A stretch of 64,000 nucleotides of DNA. Source: Acinetobacter tianfuensis (lineage in GTDB: Bacteria; Pseudomonadota; Gammaproteobacteria; Pseudomonadales; Moraxellaceae). The position numbers and the translations under genes were made by a program. Below the pieces are notes generated by a model, which was given only the letters and a program-made list of their open reading frames with translations, was not told the DNA's origin and searched no databases. Location of the stretch: positions 1-64,000 of the forward strand of contig NZ_RAXV01000022.1 in assembly GCF_003611465.1 (NCBI RefSeq), written 5' to 3'. Positions 57,989 through 64,000 of the stretch are shown piece after piece; the stretch's first letter is position 1, and every line of letters begins with the position of its first letter.

Positions 57989-59044
57989 TTAACGCTGCGG
58001 TACGCCTTTTTGACCTGGCTTACGATTCGGCGCCATGCCATTAGCAAGCAATGTTTCTTCAATCGTGTCGTACTGTACGCCAATACGGTAAATTTCACGC
58101 GCTTCTTTGCCATTGGCCACTTCACGGCCTAATTCATGCGCAATACGTACCGTTTGTTTGATTTGCTCAACAGAAGAGAAACGCTCACCTTTATGATCAA
58201 TAATCGTATCTTCATTACCCACACGTGCATGCAAGCCCATTGCCATTGAAATCGTATTGAGCGGCAAAACATTTTTCAGCAATGATTCAGAGGTCAACGT
58301 ACAGCCATCTGGCACGCGGTGAACGAAATTGAAGAAGTTAAATGGATTTGGACCATCAAAACCGCCGCCAATTCCAATCCAAGTAATATTCATTGGGCCT
58401 TTGTACAAACCTTTACGTACCAGACGCTCTAGAGTTTCTAAACCATGCATGCCTGTCAGCTGGAAATGCGGCTGGATGCCATTTGCAGCTAAACGCTTCA
58501 AATGTTCAATTAACCATTCAGGGCCAGCAGGAACGGTCATTTCTGCATAAGCAGCCTGAACTGCTGGATGCTCTAGTGACGTTCCTTTTAAATATTCAGG
58601 ATACAAAAGCTCCATAATGTTCATTTGCGTGGTGTTTACCGCAACGGTCACTTGATCTGGCTTCGGATCGAGCTCGGCCAATTTATGACGCGTATCATCG
58701 CTCAGCCAAACTGCAGCTTCACCTTCGCTTTCTGGCGCAAAAGAAATAGAACCGCCCACTTGAATGATCATGTCAGGTACCGCTTTACGCACACCAGCAA
58801 TCAGTTCATTAAATTTTGAAAGGCGTTTTGAGCCTTTGCCATCCAGTTCACGCACATGCAAATGCAAAACTGATGCACCCGCTTCATAACATTCCACTGC
58901 TTTTTGGATTTGCTCTTCCATTGTCACTGGAATATCTTCTGGGAAATCTTCAGGCATCCACTCTGGGCCATATGGCGCAACCGTAATGACCACTTTTTCC
59001 ATGTTTTCTGGGTGCAATGAATCATCAAAGAATTGCATGTGCAT
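57989..59044 (-). CDS. BKACE family beta-keto acid cleavage enzyme (DUF849)
   Basis: 351-residue TIM-barrel enzyme. The zinc-binding pair is His61-x-His63 in SVLHLHVRELDG, and further conserved parts are MIIQVGGS and LHARVGNEDTI. BKACE enzymes react a beta-keto acid with acetyl-CoA, giving acetoacetate (or a similar keto acid) and a new CoA thioester. Known members act in lysine fermentation and carnitine breakdown, but no carnitine dehydrogenase is seen here. Together with the CoA-transferase at 62.4 kb, which would activate acetoacetate, it suggests a route ending in acetyl-CoA. The substrate is unknown. Confidence 0.9.
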   Translation of the reverse strand: MHMQFFDDSLHPENMEKVVITVAPYGPEWMPEDFPEDIPVTMEEQIQKAVECYEAGASVLHLHVRELDGKGSKRLSKFNELIAGVRKAVPDMIIQVGGSISFAPESEGEAAVWLSDDTRHKLAELDPKPDQVTVAVNTTQMNIMELLYPEYLKGTSLEHPAVQAAYAEMTVPAGPEWLIEHLKRLAANGIQPHFQLTGMHGLETLERLVRKGLYKGPMNITWIGIGGGFDGPNPFNFFNFVHRVPDGCTLTSESLLKNVLPLNTISMAMGLHARVGNEDTIIDHKGERFSSVEQIKQTVRIAHELGREVANGKEAREIYRIGVQYDTIEETLLANGMAPNRKPGQKGVPQR

Positions 59045-59096
59045 CTCCTTATATATTTTTGAATTGTAAATTTAATTGAATGTATTTATTTCAAGC

Positions 59097-59945
59097 TTAG
59101 TAAGTCGCATCGCCAATAATACCCGCCCGCTCCATTTTGCGATGACATGCAGGATAATCCATGACAGCATAATGCTGTGTGCTGCGGTTGTCCCAGATCG
59201 CAATGCTGTTCGGCTGCCAGCGCCAGCGCACCTGATACTCTGGGATATATGCCTGAGTCACCAAATAACGCAGCAATTCAGATGCTCCGGGATTGGCATC
59301 CTGCCCATAACGCACATGCTCTTTGGTATGAAAATTACTGATATGCGTGGTGAAAGCATTTACATACAAAATTTTCTCACCCGTTTCAGGGTGTGTGCGC
59401 ACAATCGGATGTTCTGCATCTGGGAACTGCGCTTTTAAAGCCAAACGTTTTTCAATCGGCATCGCTGCGCCAAAACTTGCTTCAATGCTGTGATATGCAC
59501 GCAAATCAGTAATTTTTTCTTTGATATGCTCTGGCAAATTTTCATAAGCCATAATCATATTGGTCCACATGGTATCTCCGCCAACCGTTGGACATTCAAT
59601 ACAGCGCAGGACACAGCCCATTGGCGGGACTTTGCGCCAGCTTGCATCGCTGTGCCATGCATTTTCATAACGGTCAATTGGGCTATCTGGACTTTTATAA
59701 ATCTGTACCAGCCCTGGATGGTCAGGATGACTGCCGACTGCCGGATGGTCTTCCAGCTGTCCAAAACGCTCCGCAAATGCCACATGTTCTGCACGGCTAA
59801 TATTTTGATCTCTTAAAAATAAAACCCGATGCTTAAGTAAATGGCTGCGAATTTCGGCGAATAGGTCATCATCCTGAATCGCATCCGCAATATTGATGCC
59901 TTTGAGTTCAGCACCAATATGACAGCTTAATTGTTCAACTTGCAT
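59097..59945 (-). CDS. TauD/TfdA-type Fe(II)/2-oxoglutarate dioxygenase
   Basis: 282 residues. The iron ligands are His98-x-Asp100 (AWHSDAS) and a distal His in STQHYAV, with Arg downstream in CHRKMERAG for 2-oxoglutarate. WRWQPNSIAIWDNRSTQHYAV is the classical TauD/TfdA C-terminal block. Enzymes of this family hydroxylate next to a sulfonate, sulfate ester or aryl ether and so release sulfite or an alcohol. With a YeiH-type exporter in the same operon, a sulfur-containing substrate is plausible. It lies 52 nt upstream of BKACE. Confidence 0.9.
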   Translation of the reverse strand: MQVEQLSCHIGAELKGINIADAIQDDDLFAEIRSHLLKHRVLFLRDQNISRAEHVAFAERFGQLEDHPAVGSHPDHPGLVQIYKSPDSPIDRYENAWHSDASWRKVPPMGCVLRCIECPTVGGDTMWTNMIMAYENLPEHIKEKITDLRAYHSIEASFGAAMPIEKRLALKAQFPDAEHPIVRTHPETGEKILYVNAFTTHISNFHTKEHVRYGQDANPGASELLRYLVTQAYIPEYQVRWRWQPNSIAIWDNRSTQHYAVMDYPACHRKMERAGIIGDATY

Positions 59946-59963
59946 ATGAAATCCTTTTCAAAT

Positions 59964-60950
59964 TCAAATCACAAAAATAGATGATCCCGTAGTTTTACGC
60001 GCTTCTAAATCACGGTGCGCCTGAACTGCATCCTTGAGTTCGTAACGCTGGTTAATTTCAATTTTGATACGGCCGCTGCTCACATGGCCAAAAATCTCAT
60101 CCGCCAAAGCTTGTTTTTCTGCCGGATCTGCAATGTAGTCGGCCAATGCAGGACGTGTGATAAAGAGTGAGCCCTTCATCGCCAGCAATACGGGATTGAA
60201 ATCTGGAATTGGACCTGAAGCGGTACCGACACATACCAGTAAACCGCGGCGTTTTAATGAATCAAGCGATGACATGAACGTGTCTTTGCCCACACTGTCA
60301 AATACCACATGCACACCTTCACCACCGGTCAGTTCACGTACACGTTCTGCGACATTTTCATGGCTATAATTAATCACATGATCACAGCCATGTGCGCGGG
60401 CAATGGCCGCTTTTTCTTCTGATGACGTGGTGCCAATCACAGTTAAACCCAGCAGTTTTGCCCACTGTGAAACAATCAGCCCCACACCGCCTGCGGCAGC
60501 ATGCAATAAAATGGTATCGCCCTTTTTAAAATCATAAATACGGCGCATTAAATAGGCTGAAGTTAAACCGCGCATGGTCATCGCTGCAGCCGTTTCACAA
60601 GAAATGCCTTCTGGCAATTTGATCAGCACATTCGCATCAACCAGCCGAGCAGTACTGTATGCGCCCAAAGTATTGATAAAACCGGTATAGGTTACACGGT
60701 CACCAACCTGAATATTGCTTACGCCTTCACCAACTGCATCTACAATACCTGACGCTTCTACACCCATCCCATTTGGCATCGGAATCTTGTACGTGCCGTC
60801 ACGGAAATAGGTATCTGCATAATTCAAACCGACTGCGACATGGCGTACACGAACCTGTCCTGCCGCGGGTTCACCAACTTCAATTTCTTCGATATACATG
60901 ACATCTGGCGCGCCAACTTCATTAAAGCGTACTGCTTGATTAGTGTTCAT
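59964..60950 (-). CDS. NADPH:quinone-reductase-like medium-chain dehydrogenase
   Basis: 328 residues of the MDR superfamily, quinone oxidoreductase branch. It has the substrate domain with GLNYADTYFRDG, the nucleotide-binding loop LLHAAAGGVGLIVSQWAK, and no structural zinc cysteines. Such enzymes reduce quinones or alpha,beta-enones. It is the first gene of the leftward seven-gene operon (18 nt before the dioxygenase), with tandem AraC-type half-sites 73-109 nt upstream. Its exact step is unknown. Confidence 0.87.
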   Translation of the reverse strand: MNTNQAVRFNEVGAPDVMYIEEIEVGEPAAGQVRVRHVAVGLNYADTYFRDGTYKIPMPNGMGVEASGIVDAVGEGVSNIQVGDRVTYTGFINTLGAYSTARLVDANVLIKLPEGISCETAAAMTMRGLTSAYLMRRIYDFKKGDTILLHAAAGGVGLIVSQWAKLLGLTVIGTTSSEEKAAIARAHGCDHVINYSHENVAERVRELTGGEGVHVVFDSVGKDTFMSSLDSLKRRGLLVCVGTASGPIPDFNPVLLAMKGSLFITRPALADYIADPAEKQALADEIFGHVSSGRIKIEINQRYELKDAVQAHRDLEARKTTGSSIFVI

Positions 60951-61022
60951 CTTCTATCCCTGCTGTTTTTATTCATGTCATAAACTATTCAGCAAAACTA
61001 CATCACTCAGAAGACAGCCCAC

Positions 61023-61059
61023 TTTACATATCACGACATCGACTTAGCATTTTGCGACA
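61023..61059 (-). promoter_or_regulatory. Tandem AraC-type half-sites upstream of the BKACE operon
   Basis: TTTACATATCACGACA (61023-61038) and TTAGCATTTTGCGACA (61044-61059) are direct repeats exactly 21 bp apart, matching the sites at 48720 and 51507. They lie in the 344-bp divergent gap (60951-61294) between the operon and the LysR gene. The rest of the gap is AT-rich with no gene. Confidence 0.58.
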
Positions 61060-61294
61060 TCGTTATTGGATAATTTCAGATATTCATGTCTTAAATATTA
61101 GGTTAAATTTTTTACTTATTATTTATTATATACTTAAACATATAAATGTGATTAAAATTTAACAGCCTGAGATCATGTTCAGTTTAACAACATCCGTTCC
61201 TTTTGCTATAAATCACCATAAACTGATACAACAATTTCCAAGCCGCATATACGATACATTTCACTCTATCTAGAAATAAATACTGAGATAAGTC

Positions 61295-62176
61295 ATGACA
61301 CTTAAACAGCTAAAAGCATTTTTAATCTTGGCGCGTAGCTTAAATTATGCACATGCATCGAATGAATTATGCATCAGTCAATCTGCACTCAGTATCAGTA
61401 TTAAAACCCTAGAAGAAGAATTAGGCGGCAAATTATTTAAACGCAATACCCGCCGTGTAGAAATGACCCCTGAAGGCGAATCGCTCATTCCTTATGCCAA
61501 AAAACTTTTAGCCAATTGGGATGATATGGAAAAAGACCTCAAACAGCGTTTTCAGCTAAAAAGAGGTACATTAAATATTGCCTCCATGCCCTTTGCGACC
61601 CATGCTGTGTTACCCGAAATATTGCATAAATTTTCTAAACAATATCCCAATATTCATTTTTCCATCCACGATGTGCCTAATGAAAAGATTATTGAAAAAA
61701 TCCAAGAAGGCATCTTTGAAATCGGGATCTGCTTTAAACCTGATAATATTGAACATTTAAATTTTCAGCCCTTATTTCAAGAAGACTTTATCGCGCTCCT
61801 GCCGGTTCATCACCCATTGGCCCAAAATACAACAGTAACGTGGAAGGAACTGCTGTCCTTCCCCTTTGTCACTTTGCAAAATCCGTCTATTGTCCGGCAA
61901 ATTGTGGAAACAAAAGCAGCTGAAAATGACATCACTTTAGATTTAAAGCTCGAATGCCATCAAATCAGCTCACTGGCGCATTTTGTTGCTTTAGATTTAG
62001 GTGTCAGCGCTATTCCGCGCCGCTTTGAAAAAATGATTCAGCCGAATCAGCATGTTCTGCGGGAAATTTCGGATGCCGATGTTCATTTGCAATTTGGCAT
62101 TCTGTATAAAAAAGATCTGCAATTATCTAATATTTCTGCACAATTTCTCGACATGATCACTGAATATTACCGTTAA
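61295..62176 (+). CDS. LysR-family transcriptional regulator
   Basis: 293 residues. The N-terminal winged HTH is MTLKQLKAFLILARSLNYAHAS and then LCISQSALSISIKTLEEELGGKLF, and the C-terminal effector domain has RGTLNIASMPFATHAVLPEIL. It is divergent from the quinone-reductase-like/BKACE operon and upstream of the CoA-transferase genes, so it probably controls one or both. A LysR T-N11-A box was not picked out with confidence. Effector unknown. Confidence 0.88.
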   Translation: MTLKQLKAFLILARSLNYAHASNELCISQSALSISIKTLEEELGGKLFKRNTRRVEMTPEGESLIPYAKKLLANWDDMEKDLKQRFQLKRGTLNIASMPFATHAVLPEILHKFSKQYPNIHFSIHDVPNEKIIEKIQEGIFEIGICFKPDNIEHLNFQPLFQEDFIALLPVHHPLAQNTTVTWKELLSFPFVTLQNPSIVRQIVETKAAENDITLDLKLECHQISSLAHFVALDLGVSAIPRRFEKMIQPNQHVLREISDADVHLQFGILYKKDLQLSNISAQFLDMITEYYR

Positions 62177-62373
62177 TCTTTTGCTGCTTCTCTCTGCGCT
62201 GATCACTGGCAGACTGAACTGTTTAAGTCTCAGCGCCATTGGCATTTTTTCGCCATAAATACGGCGTTTTTTCGATTCATGAATTTTTTTAATTACACCT
62301 TAAAAATTATCAATTTCTCAAATTTATCCGCCAGTGCTAGTTATAAGACATCATTAAAAAACAGGTTCATGGA

Positions 62374-63075
62374 ATGAATAAAGTCTTTGCAACAGCAGAA
62401 GAAGCGTTGGCTGATATTGTAAAAGATCATCAGAGTTTTGCTGTCGGCGGTTTTGGTGTATGCGGCATTCCAGAAATGCTGCTGGATGCTTTAAAAGAAA
62501 CACAGGTTAAAGGCTTAACCTGTATTTCCAATAATGCAGGAACTGATGGCGTTGGTTTAGGCAAACTTCTAATCAGCAAGCAAATTAAGAAAATGATTTC
62601 ATCTTATGTCGGTGAAAACAAAGAGTTTGAACGTCAGTTTCTAAACGGTGAGCTTGAAGTTGAGCTAACACCGCAAGGCACCTTGGCTGAAAAGCTCCGC
62701 TCAGGCGGTGCAGGCATTCCTGCCTTTTTTACGCAAACTGGTGTCGGTACTTTAATTGCGGAAGGCAAGGAAGTCCGGAGCTTTCATGGTAAAGATTATA
62801 TTTTAGAACAGACCATTACCACAGATATTGCCTTGGTTAAAGCCTATAAAGCGGATAAAGCCGGCAATTTGGTATTTAGAAAAACCGCCCGAAATTTTAA
62901 TCCTGAATGTGCAATGGCGGGAAAAATTACGGTGGCCGAAGTTGAACAGATTGTCGAAATTGGTGAATTAGATCCCGACGATATTCATTTGCCAGGCATC
63001 TATGTCGACCGTTTGGTACTCAATGCTGCGCCAAACAAGCGCATTGAACAAATGACACTTAAAGCGGAGGCTTAA
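62374..63075 (+). CDS. 3-oxoacid CoA-transferase subunit A
   Basis: 233 residues of the SCOT/AtoD/PcaI family alpha subunit. It has the oxyanion/CoA region [20 protein letters not shown], then [17 protein letters not shown] and [18 protein letters not shown]. With subunit B it moves CoA from succinyl-CoA to a 3-oxoacid such as acetoacetate. It lies 4 nt before subunit B. It is the natural partner of BKACE, whose usual product is acetoacetate. Both acetoacetate and oxoadipate types share these motifs, so the exact acid is open. Confidence 0.93.
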   Translation: MNKVFATAEEALADIVKDHQSFAVGGFGVCGIPEMLLDALKETQVKGLTCISNNAGTDGVGLGKLLISKQIKKMISSYVGENKEFERQFLNGELEVELTPQGTLAEKLRSGGAGIPAFFTQTGVGTLIAEGKEVRSFHGKDYILEQTITTDIALVKAYKADKAGNLVFRKTARNFNPECAMAGKITVAEVEQIVEIGELDPDDIHLPGIYVDRLVLNAAPNKRIEQMTLKAEA

Positions 63076-63078
63076 ATC

Positions 63079-63726
63079 ATGGCTTGGACACGTAATGAAA
63101 TGGCGCAGCGCGCAGCGCTAGAGCTTGAAGATGGTTTCTATGTGAATTTGGGTATTGGCCTGCCAACACTGGTTGCAAATTATATTCCTGACGATATGAA
63201 TGTCTGGCTTCAATCTGAAAATGGATTATTGGGTATTGGTGAGTTTCCAACGGAAGAAACGGTGGATGCAGATTTAATTAATGCAGGCAAACAAACGGTG
63301 ACTGCACGCTTAGGCGCTGCCTTTTTTTCCAGTTCTGAATCTTTTGCCATGATCCGCGGCGGTCATGTCAATGTGGCTATTTTAGGCGCGATGGAAGTTT
63401 CTGAAAGCGGTGACTTAGCCAACTGGATGATTCCCGGTAAAAAAGTCAAAGGTATGGGCGGTGCAATGGACTTAGTCGCAGGTGTACAAAAAATTGTTGT
63501 ACTGATGGAACATACAGCCAAAGATGGCAGCCCAAAAATTCTAAAACGCTGTTCTCTGCCTTTAACGGGTCAAGGTGTCGTCAGCAGAATTATTACCGAT
63601 TTAGGCGTGTTAGATATTACCAGCGCGGGTGTTGAACTTGTTGAGCTTGCTACGGATGTCAGTTTAGAGCAAATTCAAAAAGCAACAGGTGTAAAATTAA
63701 TTACAGCGAATACTCTAGTTGCTTAG
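63079..63726 (+). CDS. 3-oxoacid CoA-transferase subunit B
   Basis: 215 residues. The catalytic Glu47 in [15 protein letters not shown] forms the glutamyl-CoA intermediate. [15 protein letters not shown] opens the protein, and [22 protein letters not shown] is the conserved glycine-rich part. It is coupled to subunit A. A hairpin follows the stop, but its T run faces the minus strand. Confidence 0.93.
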   Translation: MAWTRNEMAQRAALELEDGFYVNLGIGLPTLVANYIPDDMNVWLQSENGLLGIGEFPTEETVDADLINAGKQTVTARLGAAFFSSSESFAMIRGGHVNVAILGAMEVSESGDLANWMIPGKKVKGMGGAMDLVAGVQKIVVLMEHTAKDGSPKILKRCSLPLTGQGVVSRIITDLGVLDITSAGVELVELATDVSLEQIQKATGVKLITANTLVA

Positions 63727-63751
63727 AATTTTAAATTGATTCTTATACTAT

Positions 63752-63776
63752 AAAAAAGCCCGCTATTTTAGCGGGC
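63752..63776 (-). terminator. Terminator facing left, between CoA-transferase and half-tRNA
   Basis: GCCCGCTA and TAGCGGGC with a 3-nt loop. The uninterrupted T run lies on the minus strand, so it suits a leftward transcript such as the original tRNA; it may still help end the rightward operon. Confidence 0.75.
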
Positions 63777-63804
63777 TTCAATATATTGATATATCAACGA
63801 ATTT

Positions 63805-63858
63805 TGGTAGGTATATCCAGACTCGAACTGGAGACCTCTACGATGTCAAAGCAATGTC
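63805..63858 (-). pseudogene. 3' half of a tRNA gene (probable attachment-site remnant)
   Basis: The minus strand gives the second half of a tRNA: part of the anticodon loop (TTGACAT-like) and 3' stem CGTAG, a variable loop, a T-arm TCCAG-TTCGAGT-CTGGA, and an acceptor end TATACCT then ACCA. No D-arm or 5' acceptor strand is found upstream, so the gene is not complete. The GAC-like anticodon would suggest tRNA-Val, but this is uncertain. A leftward terminator follows. Confidence 0.7.
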
Positions 63859-64000
63859 AAACGCATAAAAACAATTACTTATCTTTAATCGGCGCCCATG
63901 TTTCGCCTATTATTTTATGCCCAATATCAGGTATGATCAATCTCGAACCAAATAAGCATACAAAATAATGCTTTAAAAAATAATCTTCGCCTATCTTTTA
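63859..64000. other. Unassigned right edge
   Basis: 142 bp with no supportable gene. By its position beyond the half-tRNA it may be the beginning of an integrated element. Confidence 0.4.

Noticed and set aside
63786..63968. 60-codon frame MIYQRILVGISRLELETS at the right edge
   Set aside because: It reads through the reverse complement of the half-tRNA; such frames are a known artefact of tRNA T-arms.

Overview
The window is chromosomal DNA from a gammaproteobacterium, most likely an Acinetobacter. Four things point there: moderately AT-rich DNA; housekeeping genes of Moraxellaceae type (a Vfr-like CRP, RlmKL, and PyrB followed by a non-catalytic PyrC homologue); a 28-bp type I-F CRISPR repeat; and many catabolic genes for hydrophobic or aromatic compounds (OprD porin, DUF1302 and OmpW outer-membrane proteins, Rieske oxygenase, BKACE, CoA-transferase). 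The species call is inference from gene content.

Layout. 0-25.9 kb is mostly core: a 7TMR-DISM histidine kinase, trmB, an alcohol-to-acid oxidation pair (GMC oxidoreductase plus coniferyl-aldehyde-type dehydrogenase), a methyltransferase, a DUF2520 protein, a lipoprotein, an OmpA-like protein, pyrB/pyrC', rlmKL, a three-gene GH3/acetyltransferase operon, clpB with a heat-shock-type promoter, an aldo/keto reductase, vfr and an OsmC protein. 26.4-32.3 kb is a catabolic cluster read leftwards: LuxR-type regulator, VanB-like reductase, VanA-like Rieske oxygenase, OprD porin and MHS transporter. The porin and the transporter genes each carry the same AT palindrome upstream.

32.4-44.8 kb is a complete type I-F CRISPR-Cas locus. 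cas2-3 is divergent from cas8f-cas5f-cas7f-cas6f-cas1, so cas1 lies next to the array instead of beside cas2-3. The array has 67 repeats and 66 spacers, all exactly 32 bp. The leader ends in a perfect 28-nt hairpin that takes in the first base of the first repeat. The divergent cas promoter carries a large inverted repeat. Several spacers, separated by dozens of acquisitions, target the same phage genes.

44.9-63.7 kb is a catabolic region. It holds acyl-CoA ligase-prpB-prpC; a hydrolase and DUF1302 protein; an OmpW/AlkL-like porin; an AraC regulator; a seven-gene operon (quinone-reductase-like, TauD-type dioxygenase, BKACE, MFS, DsbA-like, Rieske ferredoxin, YeiH-type anion exporter); a divergent LysR regulator; and a two-subunit 3-oxoacid CoA-transferase. 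Three promoter regions here share tandem half-sites ending in GACA, mostly with 21-bp phasing. That spacing is typical of AraC-family sites and suggests one regulon for uptake and breakdown of an unknown, possibly sulfur-containing, hydrophobic compound.

The window ends just past a 3' half-tRNA on the minus strand that keeps its terminator. This is the usual footprint of an element integrated into a tRNA gene and extending to the right of the window.
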